A stretch of 64,000 bases of DNA from Epichloe hybrida. Its lineage: Eukaryota > Ascomycota > Sordariomycetes > Hypocreales > Clavicipitaceae. Every line of letters begins with the position of its first letter. Position 1 is the first letter of the stretch. This document shows, one piece after another, positions 52,917 through 64,000 of this stretch. The notes under the pieces were generated by a model that ran no database searches, had not been told where the DNA came from, and saw nothing but the letters and a program-made list of their open reading frames with translations. The stretch lies in assembly GCA_019022495.1 (NCBI GenBank), contig JAFEKR010000003.1, positions 4,092,001 through 4,156,000 on the forward strand, read 5' to 3'. The position numbers and the translations under genes are program-made.

Positions 52917-55174
52917 GCTGGGCAGGATCGCGTCTTTCTGTCCCGGCCCGTGTATGCGCCGGTTTGGGCCAGTTGCAGGCGGGCACTCGGGTGATACGAT
53001 GGAGGGAAGGGCAACAAGTGAACGACGTTGATGGGACAGCTGGGTTTTTCTTTTCGTGACTCTCTGTCAGACGTTTTGTCATCGGGGGTACGGACTACAT
53101 GTACAACCACCCCACTGTCCCCACTGTAGATCTCAGGTCTCCACACGTGTTGGCCAAGAATGGAATCATCGTGGCAGCTTTACATACATACATCCGGCCC
53201 CGATCGGCGTTTCCACGCCGGCCTTTTACATGTAATACACATTGTGTATTACATAATAACCTGAATACACACGCATCCATCAATGTCATACGTACGAGTT
53301 GAAAGACATTGTACGGATTACACCCCCTGAACTTCTTCACAGATCTACATAACGGGGGGGATCAAGCGAATCAGGTGCTAGAAAGGAAATAAGGGAGACA
53401 GGGGTTAGGATCAGTACCTAGATTCCATCACACTTTACAGATTATAGAAAATTTTATTATACCTTCCAGTAGCGTAGTATGCCCTACGCTTTTCCTTATC
53501 TCTGTGAAACAATACAGGGGTCATACTACACTCACAGCTGATCGCAGCTGTTACAGAGGAACAAAAAAGTGGGACCTGCAGATCTGTAAAATGATTTATC
53601 AGGGTGGGCAAGTGACAAATCGGCCCAGATCCCAAGATACTACGTGCAGCCAATGTGACGATGGCAACCAAATGGGAGAAGATTCTTGTAACCTCAAGCA
53701 ATGATGAGAGAGAGCTCTGCACTGAAGGTGGTTCACGATTCGTTTCCTAGATGGCGTCCAGAAGTGGATTGAAAGCTTGAACGACAACGCCCCAAGCGCT
53801 GCGCCGCGGTCATGAGGGGGTCCATGTCCAATCAACTTCATCGCCGCAACATTGAAACTTGGCTTTTAGCCACCTTGAGCCAGAGGCTGGGATGACTCGG
53901 TACTCGGTAGACTGTTCTTTATTAATTGGAGGCAGATTCGAGTGGAGCATGTATGTGGACGGCTTGGCTGGGCTTGCCTGCAGCTTCTTGGATCCCAAAT
54001 CAACGTTCTGCAGCATGCCGCCCACCCGAACAATCGACATTACATTACGGATTACGGAATAGTACACGAATTGATGGATAAGTGGCTGAAGCGGGACTGC
54101 CATCATCGATGGGCTCATTTGCTTTCCCGTCAGCCCGTTTGCCCGTCCAGCAAGCTTGCTGCGTCAGACCCTGGCCACCCGTGAGCCTGATGATTCATGA
54201 GGCCCCCCCCTTTGCCAGAGATGGATGGGGCTAGTGGGGGCGGTAGGGGCCAGCGGCGTGCTCATAGGCCAATCAGCCGGAGTCGGTACCTGCAACTGGG
54301 ATCTCATGCTCAACATGTCGGTTCGTGCCAGGGGGGGGGGCCGGGTGACTAGTTCTAGTGCTGGTGCTGTGCTGTGAGATGGGGCCGGGGCCCTAGCAGC
54401 GCTGATCTGACGGCCCATCAAGTTCTCAACTTCTCACACGCAGCCAACAAATCACCAAGACATAATCCGGAGTACGGACGTAAAACATGTAGTAGTACGG
54501 AGTTCATGGTGACGAAAAAGACAAGAGCGAAAAGCGCATCAGAATGCCCCCATGCCAATGCAAAATACCAATGCAAAATGCCAATGCCAATGCCCTCGGT
54601 CGGTCGGTCGGTCGTGAGACATAACAGACCAGAGCAAGCACTGATGTCAGGTGCGGTGCTTTTTGCGACGACAGCGAACCACACAGCACCCACGCAGCGC
54701 CCACGCAGCACCCACGCAGCACCCACACAGCACGGCCGGGGCAGTCCCCTCATTGTTCTGCGCGCCATGCCATGCCATTCATTATCTTCTGTCCTCCGCC
54801 CTGCGCCTCACAGCATCGTCACTCCAACCAACTCCTTCCATAGCAACTCCGCGGTGCATCTCTCTTCAGCGACAAGGCCGACGCAGAACGTAGAACCTAG
54901 TGCTGGATTGACTTCCACTGCTGCAATCGTCGGGAGCAGAGTCGACATCCTCCCCCCTTTCGTTTCGACCCGGCAACGTCGCACCATTTGTCCTTTGTCC
55001 TTCGTCCTTTACGCAGATCCCCCCATGGCTAGCGAAAACGCTGACGAATTTTGATTGTCCGGCGCCTGTGGACGACTGCGACTCCAAAGCAGCCTGCTTC
55101 AACCTGGGACGACCGCAAATCTACCACCCGATCAAATCAGTCCCCGTCTCTTGGCGTAGTTCGCCGTTGTCGTC
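52917..55174. other. Divergent 2.26 kb region between ADCK-like gene and palI
   Basis: Contains the second MITE copy (53312-53614). Minor tandem repeats lie around 54548-54600 (ATGCCA) and 54672-54725 (CACGCAGCACC). TACGGAGT motifs lie near 54470-54500. The 226-codon ORF ending at 55054 has no family features. The last few hundred bases are the palI promoter and leader. Confidence 0.55.
53312..53614. mobile_element. MITE-like TIR element (family 1, copy B)
   Basis: The left end (TACACCCCCTGAAC...AGATCTACATAAC) matches the inverted right end of copy A. The right end (AGATCTGTAAAATGATTTATCAGGGTG) is its inverted counterpart. Internal similarity to copy A continues (GATCAAGCGAATC, GACAGGGGTTAGGATC, ACCTAGATTCC). 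It is more diverged than copy A, lacks the nested insertion and has no ORF. The right boundary is approximate. Confidence 0.7.
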
Positions 55175-57433
55175 ATGCTGCGACCGGCAACGCCATTGTC
55201 GGTGCTGCTGTTCGCCGCCTTTATTATGCTCCTCTTGTCCGTCATATCCATCCCAATCACCAAATTTGTTCCCCTCGGCGAAAACAAAAATGTCAAGTAC
55301 GGCGTGTTCGGCTATTGTCAGGGCGACAATTGTTCGAAAATTGGCCTGGGCTATCCATCAGGTACGTTTTGATCATCCTTCTGCGCACTGTCATGCCTCC
55401 TCCTGGACGACGCCGCAGATGGCTAGTTACTGACGAGACGTTGTATCAATGTACTCCAGGCGGCGCATTGAGCGATGAAACTCAACAGTTCGATCTGCCG
55501 AGCTCGGTTCGACACACTTTATCCGCCATTCTTGTCATCCACCCTGTGGCTGCCCTACTTACTCTCATCATGTTCTGTCTAGCCGTTGCTGCTCACATGC
55601 ACAGTCCGTCACACTCTGCCAGATATCTTCTGGTCGTGTTCATCTTCACCTTGCTCACTTTTCTCGTCTGCCTGGCTGCCTTCGTCATCGACGTGCTGCT
55701 GTTCATCCCCCATATGGCATGGGGTTCGTATATGGTCTTGGCATCGACCATCATCCTGGCCGTCTGTGCCGTCGCTACTTGCGGCCTGCGACGCTCAGTT
55801 GTCGGCAGGAAGGCCAGGCAAAAACGCATCGCGGAAAACGCCGAGATGAGCGGCGAGAACTACTTCAACAGAGAGGCACAATTCAAGCCGGCACCAGTCA
55901 TGGCCGATCGGCCCATCGTTCCAGGTGTCAATGGAGGAAGTCCTGGAGATAGGGATAACCTGCCGACGTTTGCTACATTCGACAGTAAGGGAAAAGACGA
56001 TCAAGTCAGTGATGAGCGAATTCCCCTGACCCAGCGAAGTCCCGTGGAGAACTCCATCGACCCGGCGCGTATGGGCGATGCCGCCAACTTGGCTGCTTCC
56101 GGAAGACCGCCATCCCGCGACCGGTATGGAAACCCTCAAAACGGTGCGCCTGGTACCTTTGGATCCCAACCGAACGGAAGAGGGCGGGGTGGATACCAGC
56201 GCGGTGGCCAAGGAGGTCCGTATGTCCGAGGCGGCTTCGATGCCCATGGCCATGGTGCAGCGGGACGAGGAAGAGGTGGTGCAAGGGGAGGCTACGGTCC
56301 GCCACCTGCAAGGGGAGGACCTCGTGGACGAGGTGGCTACGGGCCTCCATCGCGAGGAGCGTTCGGACCCGGAGGTATGAGAGGAGGACGAGGCCCCCCT
56401 CCAGTCGCTGCCTACGGGAACATGGTCCCGGGCCAATATGATCGTCGACCATCTGAAGAAGAGTACATGCAATACGGACAACCTCAAAATGCACCACCAT
56501 CGTCAGACCGGGGGTGGAATGACAGCAATAATAAGGGCTCGGCTGCAGATGCTTACGACCTTCCGCGCGCAGAGTCACCTCCACCACTACCTGGTCTTGC
56601 CCTGGGTGGTGGCCCGGCCATCGAAATGGATGCAGCTCCTCTTGCTCCACCACACTCCTCTGGTCCACCAAACTCCTTTGGTCATCACAACCAGCTTCGA
56701 GATAGCGATGCGGATGTTGCCGGTATGGTTGGCTTGCAACAAGATCGCGCCATGGTGGGCGGTGGACGGGACACCGTCCTGAGTGAGGGAAGCAGGTACA
56801 GTACAGATGAGTATGTCTACATCAAGAGCACAGTCTAGCTACAGCAACACTCGTGAATCACGTACATGAACCCCAAAGCAATGCTGATGATAATTCGACA
56901 GGCAATATGCCCCACCACGGGCAGCATGGAACCAGGGTTCGGGAAGAAACTCTCCCCGTGCGGCATCTCCAGCGCGCTCGTTCAGACCCGCCCCTGAACA
57001 TCCCAATCCGAACGTGCCCGTTGCTCGGACGGGCACACGCAGTGATTATTACGAAGACATCGACCCCAGATTCGACGGGGGGGAACCTTCTCAAAGTGGC
57101 CACATGGGACCTATGCTGCATGCTCCTCTCCATGAACCTGTTTACGAGGATGTTCATGCCGTCGTTGGCGGAGCACGTAGTCCAGCCGAATCTGAGCGCT
57201 CCAACTTTACGTCAATATCTCAACGCGGCGTCAATCCACGTTGGGAGCCTCAACCCCCGATGCCGAATCAGGGCCCTCCTGCCCGTCGCCCAGTGCAGAT
57301 GAAGCAGCAAAGACAGGATGTGCTTTTAAACAACAATCCAGACTTCCAACTGCCCGGTGCACGAGGGCAAGGCCCCAACCGTGGCATACTAGGCATGATT
57401 CCTGGCAGTGCTTATCCGACCGGAGCTATCTAA
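55175..57433 (+). CDS. palI: pH-response regulator PalI/Rim9
   Basis: Plasma-membrane component of the ambient-pH (Pal/Rim-PacC) sensing complex that helps the PalH receptor. Exons are 55175-55361, 55460-56810 and 56902-57433 (689 residues); introns are 98 and 91 nt. An N-terminal signal-anchor segment (SVLLFAAFIMLLLSVISIPI) is followed by an extracellular cysteine-bearing loop (FGYCQGDNCSKIGLGYPSG). Three more membrane spans lie in about residues 85-185, including AALLTLIMFCLAVAAHM and YLLVVFIFTLLTFLVCLAAFVIDVL. This four-span SUR7/PalI layout is diagnostic. The long cytoplasmic tail is disordered with an RGG/RGGYGPP-rich section (about 370-450), and ends in MIPGSAYPTGAI. Retaining intron 2 gives an early stop after DEYVYIKSTV. 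Confidence 0.92.
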
Positions 57434-59195
57434 CAAGTGCCAATCGCGGAAGCGACCAAAAAAAGTCGACCGACCACTCACCGACCACCTGTAGATAGCG
57501 AGCGGGAAAAAAGGGCGTATATATCTTTTTCAGGACACTTCTTCAATCCTCGTACCATTTTCGGAATACCCAAGCAGAGGCAGAAAAGAGGCCTCGGCCG
57601 GGGGACTGGACCTTTGAGCTTAATGCACCAGCCACAACACTGCCTCAGAAGTTTGAGGTCAAATTTCTGTTCTTGTTACTCTACTCTTCTAAACTATCCC
57701 TCGACCATAATTCCGATTTGCAGGGATTATTTCGCACCTCTAGATGCTCCCTGAGGAACTTTTTTCTTTCTTGTCTTTCCAACTGCCTTATTGTGGTCAA
57801 AGCCGACTGACCCCTGGGATGCCTTTCCACCTATCGTGAGATTTCTTATTTACACAAACGGAATTACGCACTGAATGACCCAGTTGCAGGTCTCGAATTT
57901 TTTTTGATTCATCGTCTTGTACAGTTGCTCTTTTGGCGTATCGTCTGAAGATCAGCATGGATCAGATTCTGTTACGTCGCCACGCACGGGGAATCTTTTG
58001 CATATTCGTCTGGTCGTCGAACTCATTGATATGGGCAGGATCAAGACCACGCGTGATGCAGTAGAACAAAGTGTGTCCCTCACCGAGACTGAAACACGAC
58101 GGAATCGTATCTTTCATGGTTTCCCATGAACAAAGAAATGGCTTGTGCGGTTTCGTAGAAGAAATGACAGCTCTATATTGTCGTGTAGGTTTGGCGAGGG
58201 TGGAAGAGACGGGAGAATTCTGTACATGCCAATATATGGACGGCTAGTCTGAGTGGCGCGCGAATGACGAAAGTCTGGCGTCAATTTAATCGAAACTGTT
58301 CCTTCCCCAGCGACGTGACACCGGTGTTCAGCAATGTTCGCAGAGGCTGGGAGCCAACAGCGAACTTGGCCTTTGTCACCTGTTGACACTTGGATTCACA
58401 GCCAGCCAAGTGCCCGCGGTTGGCCAATGCAATAACAAGCTCATGTCGCTTCTTTGGCCCTGGTCTGTTTTTGCCTCTTTCATTGTATCACGCCGCCTTC
58501 TCAAGAAAGAGCACTTATTTTTGGTTTATATCGTCGTCGTTTGAAAGGCTGGACTGGACAACTGGGGGAGCGGTTTGGAAATGCAAACTCCGTGACCTTT
58601 TTTTTTTTTTGGCTTATTCTTGTTCACGCTAATGCATCTTTATAATATCTCTGGTAAGTGTGTTCCTTTGGTCGAGCTCCTCACACAAAGATCGAGGGAA
58701 AGTCTCACCGGCGGCTCCTTCCCTCGGTTTCTTGGACTTGTCACTTTGACAGAACACGGTAGCTGTCGAGAGCGGTTGACAGCTCGCTCGCTACACGGTA
58801 GAACTGCTTCTCTCCTTCTTCGACATTGTTCTTGGCTTCAATCGCGCAATTTCTGAACCCATCGGGACATCCCTTCATTTTCCAGTCACTGAGTTACGAC
58901 TCTTGTTCCTTTGCCCGCGAGAGTCTTTGCCCCCCCAAAAAAAAAAAACAAGACACTCATTTAGCTGGATCCTGGAAGTCCTCTTGAACCCTAGAAATTA
59001 GACGCTTGTATCGAAGTTGCAAAGCCTTCCGGAAAGACACTCTTTGGACATCATTGATGCTACAACTCGGGTTGACGACTCCATTGGTATCAATTCTAAC
59101 TCGGACCTGCCTCCTCTAGATCTCTTTTTTTTTCTTTGACTCTCAAAACGAAGGCACGAAGACGGCTTTGTCTCAAGGGCACCAAGTGTTCATAC
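57434..59195. other. palI 3' flank and leader of the next gene
   Basis: 1.76 kb with no recognised gene. T or A runs lie at 57898, 58600 and 58938. GGTAAGTG at about 58651 could be the donor of a 5' UTR intron of the next gene, unproven. A long leader would be usual for a regulatory gene. Confidence 0.5.
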
Positions 59196-59701
59196 ATGTA
59201 TCTGGATACGATGGACAACCAGTCTCTTACAGACTCTACTTCTCCCACTCCTTCGATCAGTGCATCATCTGTGGCATCATCAAAACAACCGACTTACACC
59301 ACTGCTGGAACGATCTACAAGCCCAACTCATCTCAGCCACTTCAACCGCCCACTCGTCGTGGTCGTTCGCTCAAGTGGCCCATTGGCAGCAGCCTGCATG
59401 CTGATCTTGCTGCTCTACCGAAGACGGGACTGTCCGGGCTCAAGGCTTCTGCCGGCAACCCATACTCAGCTTTGCAGCAGTATACGCCCTTGCAGCAAAA
59501 TTACGACCGGGCCATCAGTCCATCCAGCGACCAGGACCATATTCTTGCCAAGATGCCAGCAGACATACCCAGGATCCATATTTCCAATCTACTGAACCTC
59601 CAGTCATTTGGCATTTCCGAGATGCGAAACATGGAAAGAGTGATGAAAAACGAAGAGGAGGTCTCCTCAGGTAATTTTAGTGATGGCGAAGACGAGGCCA
59701 A

Positions 59702-59734
<33 letters not shown>

Positions 59735-60920
59735 TTCCAATAACAATGCCTTGAAGAATCTACCGGTACAGTCATTGAAACATCTGGCATCTTACTCGAA
59801 TCCAACTCAGAAAGCTGCTCAAAAGGCGTTTCAACGTGGATCGAGGGCCAGACCCTGCACGCTCAGTTCGTCCATGGGCAGTACTACGTCAACTAGTTCC
59901 CCAGGCCCAGCATCTTTACGTACTTCAGATGCAACAAGTGAAGTAGGACAGGGCATTTCTGGCACAAAGAACCTCTCGCAGACTGAGTTATGTGCCCTGA
60001 AACGAGCCCAACACGACGTCATATCCAAGATTGACGGCGCATGGAGCACGAGGAACAGCACGCCAGCTCCAGCTTTCTCAGTGCCTCCTAGAGCCAAGTC
60101 GGCAAGTAGCGAGGTTTCCAAGGCCCCGAAAAAGCGTGTTTGTGAAAGAAGAAGTGTTCCGATGCCCCTCACTGCCGGGCCGCCGGGGCAGCGAGTGTTT
60201 CGTCCCTTGACTATTGAGAAGGCCCTCAAGGCCCTGGATTTTCGTTCTTCACCAGCAATCTGCAATGAAGACGAGGATGGGCCGCCTATGATGACGAATC
60301 AGATTCTGAGACAGCGTGGAATCGAAGACTTTGGTGTAGTATCGGAGAGCTTGGATTCAATGCCAACGGAAAGCACGCTGAACCCTGGACTCAAGAGGAT
60401 GGGCCACCCAGTACAGATGCAAGGAGTTCAATTACCATCTGGCATCATTGAACCCGAGGAAGAATTTTACAATACTTTCCAGCAACTCCCTGATCCCACA
60501 GGCAGCATGAAAGCGTGGGAGGAAAGGTCGCACCAACGCACGAGTTGGCGGGACCAGTCTCCGGAGGTCCGCGCTTTGTATCATCCTGGAACAGATCGTC
60601 TTACTAATGAAGCACTGAAGGTGCACAACAAGAAACTCGAGGAGTGGTGGTATTCAGGTGTCAACAAAGCGTACAGACGGGCCGACACCACAAACTTGAG
60701 ACACGTCGGTTCTCTCAGAGGTCACGGGCTTGGGGCAATTGGTGACAACAGACCAACTGCCTTGGTCAGTCGCCTGGATACCATTGACATGGAAGAAGCA
60801 GCTATCATTCCTACGTCAGAGTACACTCGATCCCTGATGGAGATGGTGATCAATGCCCACAGCTCGGACAAGGGCGAACATTTCCCCTCCAGAAGGTCTA
60901 GCCCAGCGTTTATCCATTAG
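59196..60920 (+). CDS. Unknown, Ser/Thr-rich, probably disordered fungal protein
   Basis: I do not recognise this protein. The frame is open without introns from 59196 (MYLDTMDNQSLTD; a second ATG at 59211 is equally good) to 60920, 570-575 residues. It is Ser/Thr/Pro-rich and low in hydrophobics. There is an uninterrupted run of 11 Asp near residues 170-180 and a basic stretch (APKKRVCERRSVPMP). The C-terminal half reads as folded or conserved (IEPEEEFYNTFQQLPDPTGSMKAWEERSHQR, LHNKKLEEWWYSGVNKAYRR-like). No membrane segment, signal peptide or catalytic motif is seen. Base composition is like neighbouring genes, and the absence of stops over 1.7 kb supports a real gene. Nuclear or signalling role possible but unsupported. 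Confidence 0.7.
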
Positions 60921-61821
60921 TCGGACGAGCTGATTAGTATCGTTCGGGTCAGAAGGAGGGGAGGCTTGCTTCTCGATGCTTTTGACACATGGTCAGGTAT
61001 TGCGTCATGGTAAATCTTAAGACGTTAGGCACGTATATACTTTGGGACTGAAGACAGAGGAAGTTGTCAAACTTCTAAGCCCGTAACGATCCCTGTGGAC
61101 TATGACATACTAGATGTCGTTTCCAAGGTCAGAACCTCGCCCTTATTTGAGCCTTACTTAGGCCCAAGTACTGCAGATAGATATTAATGGCACGAGGTAA
61201 TATTGAGCTTGTGTGCTGATGTGATGGACGATATCATGGGGCTGCTTCAGCGTGAAGAAGCATGAAGATAAGGTGGCGCAATTCTTGGGATAGATCGGCA
61301 CCAACAAGATCACCACGGATGGATGATTTGAATCCTTGTCACGACACATGGCATCTACACCGAGGTCATTGTTGGCCAGGACAGAGACGAGTGTTGAGGC
61401 ATGTTTGGACTACAGTCTACATTACGTGCATGGCTTGTGTATATAAATATGCACAAATAAATGCCTTTGTGTTTGCTTGTGCAGGACTTTGTACAGCAAC
61501 GATTTGGCGTCCTCGGTCAAAAGGGAGGGGCCAATGAATCATCAATGAGCCCAATCAAAACGCGCCGAGGATCACTTTCCCCATAAATAACTGGCCCCTC
61601 CATATGTAATGACTTGCAGTCATCAAGTCCAAGGACTGCAGTGACCAGTCAGTCAGTCAGTCGCAAGCTCTCGACCACTTCAAGCCAAGTCGCGATCCAA
61701 CGTGAGCGTGAGCATGACGATGGCTTTTTGAGTTCCAGTCTTGCCTTGCGCCTCCCTCAACATCCACGGGCGCAACAAGTTGAAGCATCTCGCTCTCACC
61801 AACTTTGCGCTTCAGTCCAGG
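60921..61821. other. Spacer upstream of pantothenate kinase
   Basis: 901 bp with no gene seen. It has a short CAGT array at 61647-61665 and, near 61580, CCCCATAAATAA, a possible TATA-like element 240 bp before the ATG. Confidence 0.5.
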
Positions 61822-63461
61822 ATGACGTCCGCCGGCGCCGGCGCCGAGGTTGAGCTGAGCCGCGAGAGGTCCAGAACCATGACGTCGACCGAGGAAATCA
61901 ACAGCACCATCACCCGACCGGGAAGTGTCAAGATTAACGTCAAGGGCGCATTCATCGTCGACCCGGATACTTCAACGCCGGCTGCGGGCGCCACCAACAC
62001 CAGCAGTTCTCAGGGCAACGGGCAAGGTAGTCCGACTCATCATGAAACGAGCGACATTCGCCTTCCGAACCACACCGCCGTGGTCAGTCATATTGCTGTC
62101 GATGTACGTATATGTTGCAATACTTGACGGGTGTGCTGTCTATGAGTGTTGCCTCCCTCGGGTTCCTCTTCTCTTCTTTTCCCTTATCGGAGGGGATGGC
62201 ACATGCGACTGACTAACAGCATCGATTTGTTGTACCTGTCGCAGATCGGAGGGTCGCTCATAAAATTGGTCTACTTCTCGCGGGAGGTACATTCTACTGA
62301 CTCTGGGGGACGTCTGAATTTCCAAATCTTCGAGACGGACCGGATCGATGACTGCGTGGAGTTCATGAAGCATCTTTGCGACAAGCAATTGGAACTGAAC
62401 GGGTCCAAGCCCGGTGAGCTCTGTGTCATGGCCACAGGCGGCGGGGCATACAAGTTCTACGACAAAATACGAGACGCTCTGGGTGTGGACGTGCTGAGAG
62501 AAGATGAAATGGAGTGTCTTATAATTGGTGCGTCTCCAAGAGTCATTGGTGCCGGGGGGGAGCGAACCATGGTGTGTGGGCAGGATAAGGATCAGGACCG
62601 AGGAGGACCCAAAACTTACTACCAGCCAGTACTGACGTGTATCACTACCTTCTTCTCAGGGCTCGACTTTTTCATCACGGAGATCCCGCGCGAAGTCTTT
62701 ACCTATTCCGAAACCGACCCTATGCACTTTGTCAGTCCGCGAGAGAAGATATATCCCTATCTTCTGGTAAACATTGGTTCAGGTGTTTCCATCCTCAAAG
62801 TGGACGGACCCCGGTCTTACCAACGAGTGGGCGGCACATCTCTGGGAGGAGGTACTCTGTGGGGGTTGCTGTCGCTCTTGACTGGCGCCAAGAACTTTGA
62901 CGACATGCTGGAGCAGGCAGGCCACGGAGACAATGCCAACGTGGACATGCTTGTCGGCGACATATACGGCACAGACTATGGCAAGATTGGACTCAAGAGC
63001 ACCACCATCGCGTCATCATTTGGCAAGGTTTTCCGCGAGAAAAGCTTGGCCGAGGCCGCGGCCGAAACGAGGAACAAGTCTCCCTCGGGTGGCGACGCTG
63101 GCTCCATCAAGCTGGGCTTCTCGGAGAGCGACATTTCAAGATCGTTGCTATACGCAGTTTCGAACAATATTGGACAGATTGCCTATCTGCAGTCGCAGAT
63201 CCACGACGTATCAGACATATACTTTGGCGGGTCTTTTATTCGTGGCCACCGTCAAACAATGAACACGTTGAGTTACGGGCTGAAGTTTTGGAGCAAGGGC
63301 GAGAAGCAGGCGTACTTTTTACGACATGAAGGATATCTCGGCGCCGTGGGTGCTTTTCTGAAGAGGCAGCCCAAGAACTGGGGTCGCCGGAACAGTCTGG
63401 AGGGCATGGAGGAGATTCTCCAACTCAGAAAGGGTTGCAAGGCAAAGGAGTCTGCTGCCTG

Positions 63462-63462
<1 letters not shown>
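61822..63462 (+). CDS. Pantothenate kinase (type II, eukaryotic)
   Basis: Phosphorylates pantothenate, the first and usually rate-limiting step of coenzyme A synthesis (yeast Cab1). Exons are 61822-62103, 62245-62527 and 62660-63462 (455 residues). Introns are 141 and 132 nt. The first rebuilds AVD-IGGSLIKLVYF (ATP-binding phosphate loop); the second rebuilds LIIG-LDFFITEIP. Other motifs are CVMATGGGAYKFYD, ECLIIG, LLVNIGSGVSILKV and RVGGTSLGGGTLWGLLSLL (nucleotide-binding, ASKHA fold). The C-terminus has SNNIGQIAYLQS and IYFGGSFIRGHRQTM. About 90 residues of Ser/Thr-rich N-terminal extension precede the kinase domain. The sequence after the stop is a tetranucleotide repeat. Confidence 0.94.

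Positions 63463-63493
<31 letters not shown>
63462..63493. repeat. (AAGC)8 microsatellite overlapping the stop codon of pantothenate kinase
   Basis: An AAGC/GCAA array begins at the last base of the TGA, so it lies at the start of the 3' UTR. Confidence 0.9.
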
Positions 63494-64000
63494 GAAAAAA
63501 GTGTCTCTTTCTCAGGTACGTGTTTTGGATTGGAACCTGTCAAGGTTCAAATCGGCTTGCGGCGTTATCGTTTGCCGATGGAATGCCGGAATACAACAAA
63601 CCGCCCACCTTCAGACGACATGGACTGGAGAGGATGGGAAATCGGGCGAAGAGCGGAGAGCAGCGGAATCATGACATTGTGGTTGTTGGATTGCATGCCC
63701 CCCTTCTCCGACGGTACTGTTTGTTGTGGCACATTTCACGACACCGTATGTAGAAGCGCAAGCAGAACAAGTCGGCACCAGTCTAGTAGACGTTGAGAGG
63801 CCTCGCATCATTTGAATCTCGAAACTTGAAGACACGTAGACTCTGTTCTGCTTGGTTTCCTTTTTTTTTTCTTTTTTTTTTTTAACAAAGGGTCATCGAT
63901 CGTGTCTGCCCTTTGACTGCGTTTTCTCAGGTCTTTTACTCTTCTTCTCACTTCTTCCCAGTACGGGCATCGACTGCCAGTCTGGCACATGTGTGAAGGG
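63494..64000. other. Right-edge flank
   Basis: 507 bp with T-runs at 63861-63883. I see no gene; it may hold the end or start of a gene beyond the window. Confidence 0.5.

Noticed and set aside
54374..55054. 226-codon plus-strand ORF upstream of palI
   Set aside because: Repeat-driven composition (TQRPRSTHAAPTQHGR); no conserved motif; lies in the expected palI promoter/leader.

Overview
The window is nuclear DNA of a filamentous ascomycete (Pezizomycotina; I infer Sordariomycetes, perhaps Hypocreales, from gene content only). Evidence: nearly every gene has one to four short GT-AG introns (64 to about 290 nt), often with a GCTAAC/CTGAC-like branch site. The gene set includes a PalI pH sensor, an AspE-like septin, an RNA-dependent RNA polymerase, an OPT transporter, a Yap-type bZIP factor and a DUF7704 membrane protein. 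Intergenic DNA is long (up to 3.6 kb) and full of microsatellites and homopolymer runs. I annotate 20 protein genes and see no tRNA, rRNA or CRISPR.

Layout. 0-12 kb: 3' part of the TORC1 subunit KOG1/raptor, cytosolic aspartyl-tRNA synthetase, a Yap-like bZIP factor and, on the minus strand, a CDP-alcohol (ethanolamine/choline) phosphotransferase. 12-26 kb: an RdRP of the QDE-1/SAD-1 class, an epoxide hydrolase, the complex III assembly factor CBP4, a 3.6 kb repeat-rich spacer and an OPT transporter. 26-35 kb is a housekeeping block: NAC beta subunit, TAD1, ribosomal eL24, a peroxisomal peroxiredoxin and ribosomal eS4. 35-37.8 kb: a gene-poor, AT-richer stretch with a nested pair of small TIR elements and a small secreted protein gene. 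38-45 kb: two telobox/Myb genes (a double-Myb Teb1/Tay1-like protein and a TRF/Taz1-like protein) flanking a DUF7704 gene. 46-64 kb: AspE-like septin, ADCK1/Mcp2-like kinase, a second copy of the TIR element, PalI, a conserved-looking unknown protein and pantothenate kinase.

Most genes are ordinary core functions with no operon-like logic. Local groupings worth noting are the translation-related set at 26-35 kb, with TAD1 and RPL24 sharing a 400 bp divergent promoter, and the two telomere-binding-type genes at 38-45 kb. The second of these has two and a half telomeric TTAGGG repeats about 190 bp upstream of its ATG.

The most unusual observations are a one-nucleotide exon that the NAC beta reading frame demands, the telomeric repeat upstream of a telomere-binding-type gene, a TIR element nested inside another with TA target sites, a frame discrepancy in the phosphotransferase gene, and long poly(C)/poly(G) tracts inside many introns.
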